From an uncultured cyanobacterium (GTDB taxonomy: Bacteria > Cyanobacteriota > Cyanobacteriia > Cyanobacteriales > Chroococcidiopsidaceae), in NCBI GenBank assembly GCA_946221495.1, contig CAMIFA010000070.1, forward strand, positions 1 through 24,042: a stretch of DNA of 24,042 nucleotides, written 5' to 3'. Positions 1-6,824 of this stretch are shown one piece after another. The stretch's first letter is position 1. Each line of letters begins with the position of its first letter. The notes below the pieces were generated by a model. The model was not told the origin of the DNA and ran no database searches. It saw only the letters and a program-made list of their open reading frames with translations. The translations under genes and the position numbers were made by a program.

Positions 1-2229
1 ATCTCCCACTCCCCCCCTCCTCTTCTCCCCCGCCAGCGCCTAGTTCTTGGTGGTGAAGCCGCTAGTTGGGAGTTGATCCACCAGATCCAACAGCAGTCTC
101 CATGCCAAATTCTCAATCATTACGGACCCACTGAAACCACCGTAGGCGTACTAACTTACTGCGTTGATCAGCTTAGTCATACAGCAACAGTCCCCCTTGG
201 TCGTCCCCTAGCCAACACCCAAGTCTATGTGCTAGATCAGCAGTTACGCCTCGTACCCATTGGCGTACCAGGCGAATTGTACATCAGTGGCGCTGGATTA
301 GCTCGCGGGTATCTGCATCGACCTCAGCTAACAGCAGAGCGATTCATCAACAACCCTTTTAGGGATGGATCGCGGTTATACAAAACTGGAGACATTGCCC
401 GCTATCTCCCAGATGGAAACATTGAGTTCTTGGGACGAGTTGACGATCAAGTAAAAATTCGCGGCTTCCGTGTTGAACTAGGAGAAATTGCAGCCTTACT
501 AAATCAACACCCCGGTATACGACAAGCCCTCGCCATCGTGCGGGAGGATGTACCTGGCGATCAACGCCTAGTGGCTTATTTAGTGTTAAATCGGCAGTCA
601 GCACTTGATGTTGGTGCTATCCGTAGCTTTTTGCAAACGAAACTGCCTGAGTACATGATTCCCTCAGCCTTTGTGATTTTGCAAGCTCTACCACTAACGC
701 CAAACGGTAAGGTAGACCGTAGCTTATTGCCAGCACCCGATCGCACTCATTCTGGACTAGAAGCAGGTTACGTAGCACCCCGTACCCCAGTAGAGAAACA
801 ACTGACTGAGATTTGGGCAAAAGTCCTTGGTTTAGAACGAGTAGGTATTTACGATAACTTCTTTGAATTAGGAGGACATTCTTTACTGCTAACTCAGTTA
901 CTTGTCCAAGTAAGAGATACTTTCCAGGTGGACTTGGCTTTGAGCAGTTTATTTGCATCGTCTACTGTAGCAGAGCTAGCTGAAAAGATAGAGCTAGCGG
1001 GACGGAAAGACACCAAATTTGACAGAGAAACCTCCCTGGATTTAGGTGCTGAAGCTATCTTAGATCCCACAATCCGCCCCGACACCTCCTGCCTTCTGGA
1101 TGGTGCTGCCTCCTATCTTGATAATGCAATCTTATTAACTGGAGCAACAGGTTTCTTAGGAGCTTTTTTACTCTTTGAACTTCTCCAACAAACTACTGCT
1201 GATATTTACTGCTTGGTGCGTCCTAATATCGCATCAGCCAAAAACAAGCTTCAAAGCAGCCTAGAATCCTATCTACTTTGGCAAGAATCTTTCAGCCACC
1301 GGATTATCCCAGTTATTGGCGACTTATCTCAGCCGCTATTAGGTCTTTCCCAGGAGCAATTTAACTCCTTAGCAAGTGTTGATGCCATTTATCACAATGG
1401 TGCTTGGGTTCATCATACTTCCAGCTACTCCACGCTCAAGGCGGCTAATGTACTGGGAACGCAGGAAATCCTCAGATTAGCCAGTCACATTAAACTCAAA
1501 CCAGTGCATTTCATCTCTACTACTAGCGTTTTCGCCGCATCTAGTCCTGCTGGCGGTAAGCTACGAGAACAAGACAGTCTTGAGCATAGCCCGATAGATG
1601 CTAATGGCTACGTGCAGAGTAAATGGGTAGCTGAGAAGTTAATTACAATTGCTGGCGATCGCGGACTTCCAGTTTGTATTTATAGACCAGGACGGATATC
1701 AGGTCATAGTCAAACTGGTGTCTTTAATCAAAATGACTTCTTGTACAGACTAATAATCGGCTGTATCCAATTAGGAGCCGCTCCCGCAGGCAACACCAGC
1801 TTCGATCTCGTTCCTGTAGATTATGTTAGCCAAGCAATTATCCATTTATCACACCAGCAAGAATCTCTAGGGAAAGCCTTTCATCTAGTTAATCCTCGCC
1901 CTCTCGATGCCAACGTGCTGATCGACGCGATTCGCTCACTAGGTTATCCAATTGAACGAATTTCCTACGAACAGTGGCGCACAGAACTATTCAATATAGC
2001 GAGGAATTCCCCGGAACATCCTTTATACCCACTTGTACCGTTTTTTGAAGCAAGTGAATCTCAACAATCAAACGCCAGTACGGTTGCGTTCGACTATCAA
2101 AATACGCTTGCTGGACTCGCAAATACTGGAATTACTTGTCCGCAAATAAGCGATCGCCTACTGCATACCTACCTTTCCTACCTCATCCACAAAAACTTTC
2201 TCAATCCCCCGCAAGGCTTACGTGCATAG
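1..2229 (+). CDS. NRPS C-terminal part (partial): A domain, carrier protein, thioester reductase
   Basis: The frame is open to the left edge, so the gene starts outside the window; 742 residues are visible. In order: the second half of an adenylation domain (core A5 NHYGPTE at visible residues 39-45, YKTGD at 127-131, A10 NGKVDR with its lysine at 237); a carrier domain with GGHS, whose Ser294 should take the phosphopantetheine arm; and a terminal thioester reductase with Rossmann motif GATGFLG at 381-387 and catalytic-type Y537-x3-K541. There is no thioesterase domain. By family knowledge, the peptide is therefore released by NAD(P)H reduction to an aldehyde (or alcohol) rather than by hydrolysis. 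The visible half of the specificity code (V15, G17, H40, V48, G49, K237) resembles Asp-activating domains, which is only half the evidence needed. An aminotransferase follows 74 bases downstream. Confidence 0.95.
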   Translation: MSHSPPPLLPRQRLVLGGEAASWELIHQIQQQSPCQILNHYGPTETTVGVLTYCVDQLSHTATVPLGRPLANTQVYVLDQQLRLVPIGVPGELYISGAGLARGYLHRPQLTAERFINNPFRDGSRLYKTGDIARYLPDGNIEFLGRVDDQVKIRGFRVELGEIAALLNQHPGIRQALAIVREDVPGDQRLVAYLVLNRQSALDVGAIRSFLQTKLPEYMIPSAFVILQALPLTPNGKVDRSLLPAPDRTHSGLEAGYVAPRTPVEKQLTEIWAKVLGLERVGIYDNFFELGGHSLLLTQLLVQVRDTFQVDLALSSLFASSTVAELAEKIELAGRKDTKFDRETSLDLGAEAILDPTIRPDTSCLLDGAASYLDNAILLTGATGFLGAFLLFELLQQTTADIYCLVRPNIASAKNKLQSSLESYLLWQESFSHRIIPVIGDLSQPLLGLSQEQFNSLASVDAIYHNGAWVHHTSSYSTLKAANVLGTQEILRLASHIKLKPVHFISTTSVFAASSPAGGKLREQDSLEHSPIDANGYVQSKWVAEKLITIAGDRGLPVCIYRPGRISGHSQTGVFNQNDFLYRLIIGCIQLGAAPAGNTSFDLVPVDYVSQAIIHLSHQQESLGKAFHLVNPRPLDANVLIDAIRSLGYPIERISYEQWRTELFNIARNSPEHPLYPLVPFFEASESQQSNASTVAFDYQNTLAGLANTGITCPQISDRLLHTYLSYLIHKNFLNPPQGLRA

Positions 2230-2256
2230 CCCCTCTTTTTAAGGGGGGGTTGGGGG
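2230..2256. repeat. C-run/G-run palindromic intergenic repeat
   Basis: Immediately after the NRPS stop there is a C-rich arm, a short T/A spacer, a run of seven G, TT, and five more G. Elements of this type (CCCC-TTTTTAA-GGGG followed by TTGGGGG) are scattered between genes in many cyanobacterial genomes. It can fold as a hairpin but has no following T-run, so it is not a standard intrinsic terminator. Recognition is from memory of the pattern. Confidence 0.5.
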
Positions 2257-2303
2257 AATCTCCAAAACCTAAACTCCAGCGAATTAACAGAAATCCAAAT
2301 CTC

Positions 2304-3734
2304 ATGAACATCAATAAATCTAACTACCAAGAACTTACTCAAACTACTGTACTACCCGACACACCATCTCTTCAGCAACAGTATCTAGAAAAATTGATTA
2401 CCCGCCACAACCAACGCACAAAAACATCAAAACAAATCGCCCAAACCTATCGTCCAGTTCTGTCTGATAACAAGAGCTTAGTAGACTTCAATTTTCTCCT
2501 CAAAGAAATGTTTTATCCGATTGTTGCCAAACGCTCTTTAGGCTCCAAGATTTGGGATGTTGATGGCAACGAATATATAGATGTCAGCATGGGGTTTGGT
2601 GTAAATCTTTTTGGTCACAATCCACCTTTTATTAAACAAGCTTTAGTAGAGCAACTAGAAAAAGGTATCCAAATCGGTCTTCAATCAGAGTTTGTTGGTG
2701 AAGTTGCTGAGTTAATTTGTGAATTAACAAAAATGGAGCGGGTAGCCTTTAGCAATACAGGTACAGAAGCAGTAATGACCGCTATCCGCTTGGCACGAAC
2801 AGCAACAGGTCGTAATAAAATTGCGATGTTTTCAGGTTCTTATCATGGTCATTTCGATGGAACGTTAGCCAAAGGACAAGCAGGTGAAAATTTAAATTCA
2901 ATGCCAATGGCTCCTGGAGTACCACCAAACTTTGTAGCAGATGTTTTAGTTTTAGACTATGGCAATCCTCAATCATTAGAGGCGATCGCATCTCATAAAA
3001 ATGAATTAGCTGCTGTTTTAGTCGAACCCGTACAAACCCGCAAAATTGAGTTACAACCCAAAGCATTTCTCCAGCAGTTGCGGCAATTGACAAAAGAATT
3101 AAAAATAGCATTAATCTTCGATGAAATGGTTAGTGGCTTCCGCATTCATCCAGGTGGGGCGCAAGCGTGGTTTGACATTGAAGCCGACATCGCAACCTAT
3201 GGCAAGATTGTCGGTGGTGGGATGCCAATTGGTATTATCGCTGGTAAAGCTATCTACATGGATAGAATTGATGGTGGTATCTGGAATTATGAAGATTCAT
3301 CTTCTCCTCAAGTAAAAAAGACTTTTTTTGCAGGTACTTTCTGCAAACATCCCCTAGCTATTGCTGCTGCACGGGCTGTACTTAAGCACTTAAAAACTGA
3401 AGGAGCTACTCTTCAGGAACAGTTAAATCAACGCACCTCACAGTTTGTTAAAACTCTAAATGCTTACTTCCAAAAAGAGGAATTACCGATTCAAATGGTG
3501 CATTTTGGTTCACTTTTTGGCTCTGCATCTTCAGATAATTCTGCATCACTAGAAGATTCTCCATCTGTTGGTGGATTGGACTTGTTATACTACCACCTAC
3601 TCGATAGAGGAATAATTTTACGCGGAGATGGAGGGTTTTTATCTACAGCCCATACAGAAGCAGATATTGATTATATGATTTGGGCTGTTAAAGATAGCAT
3701 AGAGGAATTGCGAGAAGGAGGTTTTCTTGCTTAG
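2304..3734 (+). CDS. Class III PLP aminotransferase, NRPS-associated
   Basis: A 476-residue fold-type I aminotransferase of the glutamate-1-semialdehyde aminomutase/class III group, closest in feel to the aminotransferases tied to NRPS/PKS lines (McyE domain, MxcL). Visible signatures are KEMFYPI and WDVDGNEYID near the N-terminus, SNTGTEA, the PLP-ring aspartate D273 in FDEMVSGFR, and the Schiff-base lysine K301 in TYGKIVGGGMPIG. The frame stays open back to an ATG at 2136, but that start would overlap the NRPS by 94 bases and code for unrelated residues. The ATG at 2304 fits family length, though its ribosome site is weak. Following a reductase-terminated NRPS, the inferred job is transamination of the released aldehyde to a primary amine, as in myxochelin B formation. 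Acting as a beta-aminotransferase on a tethered intermediate is the alternative. Confidence 0.9.
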   Translation: MNINKSNYQELTQTTVLPDTPSLQQQYLEKLITRHNQRTKTSKQIAQTYRPVLSDNKSLVDFNFLLKEMFYPIVAKRSLGSKIWDVDGNEYIDVSMGFGVNLFGHNPPFIKQALVEQLEKGIQIGLQSEFVGEVAELICELTKMERVAFSNTGTEAVMTAIRLARTATGRNKIAMFSGSYHGHFDGTLAKGQAGENLNSMPMAPGVPPNFVADVLVLDYGNPQSLEAIASHKNELAAVLVEPVQTRKIELQPKAFLQQLRQLTKELKIALIFDEMVSGFRIHPGGAQAWFDIEADIATYGKIVGGGMPIGIIAGKAIYMDRIDGGIWNYEDSSSPQVKKTFFAGTFCKHPLAIAAARAVLKHLKTEGATLQEQLNQRTSQFVKTLNAYFQKEELPIQMVHFGSLFGSASSDNSASLEDSPSVGGLDLLYYHLLDRGIILRGDGGFLSTAHTEADIDYMIWAVKDSIEELREGGFLA

Positions 3735-3928
3735 TTATTTTGCAACTTAGCTACTTATAAAAATAGTTGCACTTGACAATAAACTAAATCAGCTTTCTTT
3801 AAGTACGCAGACAAATAAAGGCTAAAAACAGCTTTGATTTAAGCAGCAAAACAGAGTAAATCTTTCTCGGTCATTTTATCTCACATACTTAATTGTAGAA
3901 CTTCACGTAAATTTACAGAAAACATCTT

Positions 3929-4675
3929 ATGCTACCAGAAAACTGCTATTCAGAATATGATACTTTTGCTCGGATAGTTAACGAGTCTTGGGGACCACAA
4001 GTTAGTGAATCTGTGTTGCCAGATATAGAACAACTAATACTACAATATCTTCCCGAAAAAGCCCATATTCTTGATCTTTGTTGTGGAGCAGGGCATTTAG
4101 CACAAAAACTTCAAAAACAAGGGTATCAAGTAACTGGAATTGATAACTCAGCAGAGATGCTACGTTATGCCCGCGAAAATGCAACTGATAGTAAATTTAT
4201 TTTTGATGACGCACGGTTTTTTAAATTGCCATCTACTTTTCATGCGGTTGTTTCAACAAATTATGGTCTCAACCATGTGATAAAATTTGAAGAATTGCTC
4301 TGTGTATTTCAAAATGTATATGAGTCATTGTTAGCAAATGGCTTATTTATGTTTGACTTAAGTTTGGAACAACGGTATCAGTCAAATTGGAATAATTCTA
4401 TGCTTGGGGATATCAAAGATGAATATGCTTGGGCATTAAAACGAAGTTATAATTTAGAAGAAAAAATAGGTAAAATTAATATTACTATATTTCAATTAAT
4501 GGATAAAAACTGGCAGCGTTTAGATAACACTTGGCTCGTAAGAGGCTATTCCAGGGAAGAAGTTTTATTAGCTCTAAAAAATGTAGGTTTTGCAAAAATT
4601 AACGTTTACAATACAGAACATGATTTTGCAGGAACTGGAGAAGCTGGTACAGTCTACTTTGTCTGTCATAAGTAG
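3929..4675 (+). CDS. Class I SAM-dependent methyltransferase
   Basis: A 248-residue Rossmann-type methyltransferase. Motif I is LDLCCGAGH at residues 48-56 and the acidic residue binding the SAM ribose is D72 in GIDNSAEML; the rest matches the small-molecule class I methyltransferases (Methyltransf_11/25 type). The substrate atom cannot be read from sequence. It lies on the same strand as the aminotransferase and the mbtH operon but is separated by 194 and 348 bases, and the gene and both spacers are clearly more AT-rich than the flanking NRPS genes, suggesting separate acquisition. By context it may N-methylate the amine made by the aminotransferase, or methylate another part of the peptide; this is inference. 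No strong ribosome site precedes the ATG. Confidence 0.88.
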   Translation: MLPENCYSEYDTFARIVNESWGPQVSESVLPDIEQLILQYLPEKAHILDLCCGAGHLAQKLQKQGYQVTGIDNSAEMLRYARENATDSKFIFDDARFFKLPSTFHAVVSTNYGLNHVIKFEELLCVFQNVYESLLANGLFMFDLSLEQRYQSNWNNSMLGDIKDEYAWALKRSYNLEEKIGKINITIFQLMDKNWQRLDNTWLVRGYSREEVLLALKNVGFAKINVYNTEHDFAGTGEAGTVYFVCHK

Positions 4676-5023
4676 CAAAATATGTAACTATAAATGAAGA
4701 TGTTTTTGGAGAAATGTATTAGAAGTTGAAATTTTCGTATTATTAATTTATAGAAGTTACAGCAATTACTTAGAGAAAGTAAAACATATTTATGGGAGAA
4801 AAAACTATGAATGTTATTAGAAAAAAAGCCGAGGGCAGCGAAGAATATAGCTAGATGTTTGCTTCATTCTACATAAATTATAAAGTATTAATGCAAAAGA
4901 GCCAGTGTTTTTATTTAGGGTTGTTTGATGTTTTCAGATATACAATAACTTTTTAAAAGGATAAATATGTCTGATTTTGTTGAATTGTGCCAATCAAAAC
5001 TAATGAATTAAAAGGAGCTAAAA
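4676..5023. other. AT-rich spacer with two tiny ORFs preceded by ribosome sites
   Basis: 348 bases between the methyltransferase and mbtH. A GGGAG site precedes a 15-codon ORF (4807-4854, MNVIRKKAEGSEEYS). Its frame continues after one amber codon for another 33 codons (4855-4956). An AAAAGGA site precedes a 14-codon ORF (4968-5012, MSDFVELCQSKLMN), whose stop sits just before the mbtH ribosome site. These may be leader peptides, decayed gene starts or chance; nothing here is a confident gene. The mbtH promoter should lie in this spacer, but no consensus site stands out. Confidence 0.4.
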
Positions 5024-5245
5024 ATGAATCGAGATGACAAAGAAGACACCACAATCTACAAAGTTGTAGTGAATCAGGAAGAGCAATATTCTATCTGGTC
5101 AGCCCATCAACAGAACCCGTTGGGCTGGAGAGACGTAGGCAAAAGCGGTTCCAAATCAGAATGCCTAGCCTATATCAAAGAAGTGTGGACTGACATGAGA
5201 CCCCTCAGCCTGCGGCAGCAAATGGAGGCATCTGTTCGGATTTAG
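5024..5245 (+). CDS. MbtH-like protein
   Basis: A 73-residue protein that binds NRPS adenylation domains and is needed for solubility or activity of many of them. The family signature is nearly complete: N-x-E-x-Q-x-S-x-W, then NPLGWRDVG, G-S-K-S-E-CL-AYI, WTDMRPLSLR. The three conserved tryptophans are present. The usual proline after the first of these tryptophans is serine here, a common variant. The ATG is preceded by a good AAAAGGAG ribosome site. It begins a tight operon: the thioesterase starts 24 bases after its stop. Its presence implies at least one MbtH-dependent adenylation domain, most likely in the NRPS at the left edge. Confidence 0.96.
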   Translation: MNRDDKEDTTIYKVVVNQEEQYSIWSAHQQNPLGWRDVGKSGSKSECLAYIKEVWTDMRPLSLRQQMEASVRI

Positions 5246-5269
5246 GGATCTTGGTATTGCTACAACGTA

Positions 5270-6055
5270 ATGACAACCACACAAACTTACTCCTGGGTTA
5301 TATGCCCCAAACCTAATCCGCAGGCGAATTTACGTCTGTTCTGCTTTCCTTATGCAGGTGGTGGGGCGACGAGCTTTCGCAGGTGGTCAGATGACCTACC
5401 GACAACTATCGAGGTTTGCCCTGTCGAACTCCCGGGACGGGGATTGAGGATCAGAGCAACTCCATTTACTAGAGTTTTGCCTCTTGTCCAGGCGATCGCT
5501 CAAGCCCTGCTGCCATACTTGGACAAACCGTTTGCCTTTTTCGGTCACAGCATGGGAGCCTTAGTCAGCTTTGAGCTTACCCGTCTCCTCCGTAGAGAGT
5601 ATAGTCTACTACCATTGCACCTTTTTGTATCCGGTCGCCGTGCGCCTCAGATTCCTAATTTAGAACCACCTATTCACACCCTGCCAGAACCTGCGTTTCT
5701 GGAGGAACTACGCCATCTCAACGGTACACCTCAGGCGGTACTAGAAAACGCAGAACTGATGCAACTGCTTATTCCTATTCTCAAGGCGGATTTTGCAGTC
5801 AATGAGACCTACGTTTATACTAGTGAGCCTGCACTTGAGTGTCCGATGACAACTTTTGGTGGTTTGCAAGATGTAGAGGTGAGCTATGACCACCTAGAAG
5901 CGTGGGCTAACCAGACGAGTGCTTCCTTCTCATTACAGCTACTTCCTGGCAACCATTTCTTTTTGCACTCCGCCCAGTCGCTGCTGCTGCAAAGTCTTGC
6001 CCAACAGCTACATCAGCAAGCTACAAGCACAATCACTAGCAAACAGCATCTATGA
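5270..6055 (+). CDS. Type II thioesterase (GrsT/SrfD family)
   Basis: A 261-residue alpha/beta hydrolase that by family removes wrong or stalled acyl groups from NRPS carrier domains. The catalytic triad is readable: nucleophile S94 in GHSMGA, D201 in FGGLQDVEV, and H229 in GNHFFLH. The N-terminal LFCFPYAGGGA and PVELPGRG are typical of the discrete type II enzymes, and the length is normal. It lacks a signal peptide, as expected for a cytoplasmic partner of the NRPS. The gene sits 24 bases after mbtH, and its last four bases overlap the start of the phosphopantetheinyl transferase (ATGA), indicating translational coupling. Since the NRPS ends in a reductase, this enzyme is more likely an editing enzyme than the releasing one. 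Confidence 0.95.
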   Translation: MTTTQTYSWVICPKPNPQANLRLFCFPYAGGGATSFRRWSDDLPTTIEVCPVELPGRGLRIRATPFTRVLPLVQAIAQALLPYLDKPFAFFGHSMGALVSFELTRLLRREYSLLPLHLFVSGRRAPQIPNLEPPIHTLPEPAFLEELRHLNGTPQAVLENAELMQLLIPILKADFAVNETYVYTSEPALECPMTTFGGLQDVEVSYDHLEAWANQTSASFSLQLLPGNHFFLHSAQSLLLQSLAQQLHQQATSTITSKQHL

Positions 6056-6801
6056 CTGCTACTGATGTGTGGTCTTCCCCTCCTCAAACTCTCAAATTGG
6101 AGAGGGACGAGGTTCATGTTTGGCGTGCTTCTCTAGACTTAGAGGCATCTAGCATCCAGAGTTTACTGCGGACTCTCTGTGTAGAAGAACAGCAAAGAGC
6201 TGAACGTTTTCACTTTCCGAAAGACCGCGATCGCTTTATTGTTGCTCGTGGTCTACTGAGAGCAATTCTCAGCTTTTACTTAGGCAAGGAACCCAGTTGT
6301 TGGCGATTTGTCTACAACGAGTATGGCAAGCCAGCACTGACCGCAGCCTATAACAAAGAGCCACTTTGCTTTAACCTATCTCACTCTCGTGAACTTGCCC
6401 TCTACGCAGTAACTCAGAATCGCAATCTTGGTGTTGACCTTGAATACATCCGCACTGATTTTCCCTGGGAAGAAATTGCTGAACGATTCTTTTCGCCCAA
6501 AGAGAATGCTGTATTGCGTACACTTCCCCAAAATATGAAGCACAAGGCATTTTTCACTTGCTGGACTCGCAAGGAAGCATATATCAAGGCAACAGGTAAA
6601 GGTCTTACACTGCCCTTAGACCAGTTTGATGTTTCTTTGATACCCGGAGAACAAGCAATGCTGTTAAGTATCGCCGGAGATCACCAAGCAGCTTGCCATT
6701 GGTCGCTACAGGAGTTAATCCCTGACCCTGACTATGTGGCAGCTCTTGCTGTAGAAGGCACTGGTTGGCAGCTCAAATGTTGGCAGTGGATCAGTGAGTA
6801 A
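6052..6801 (+). CDS. Sfp-type 4'-phosphopantetheinyl transferase
   Basis: A 249-residue two-lobed transferase that moves phosphopantetheine from CoA to the carrier-domain serine (here Ser294 of the visible NRPS). Diagnostic motifs are G127-V-D129 with acidic E131 for Mg binding, and W171-x2-K174-E175-A-x2-K179. NLSHSRELA at about 108-116 matches the family's substrate-binding stretch. The length fits Sfp/HetI-type rather than AcpS-type enzymes. The start codon overlaps the thioesterase stop (ATGA), and the acylase gene begins 23 bases after its stop. In many cyanobacteria a single Sfp-like enzyme serves several pathways; having one inside this locus suggests a self-contained pathway, though whether it is the only such enzyme in the genome cannot be seen. 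Confidence 0.95.
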   Translation: MTATDVWSSPPQTLKLERDEVHVWRASLDLEASSIQSLLRTLCVEEQQRAERFHFPKDRDRFIVARGLLRAILSFYLGKEPSCWRFVYNEYGKPALTAAYNKEPLCFNLSHSRELALYAVTQNRNLGVDLEYIRTDFPWEEIAERFFSPKENAVLRTLPQNMKHKAFFTCWTRKEAYIKATGKGLTLPLDQFDVSLIPGEQAMLLSIAGDHQAACHWSLQELIPDPDYVAALAVEGTGWQLKCWQWISE

Positions 6802-6824
6802 ATAACAAATAACTTCACAACATA

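Noticed and set aside
2136..2303. Longer N-terminus for the aminotransferase
   Set aside because: It would overlap the NRPS by 94 bases and run through the palindromic repeat; the residues are unlike the family, which starts near the ATG at 2304.
3773..3801. TTGACA as a -35 element before the methyltransferase
   Set aside because: The sequence 17 bases later is a poor -10 and it lies over 120 bases from the start codon; not enough to call a promoter.
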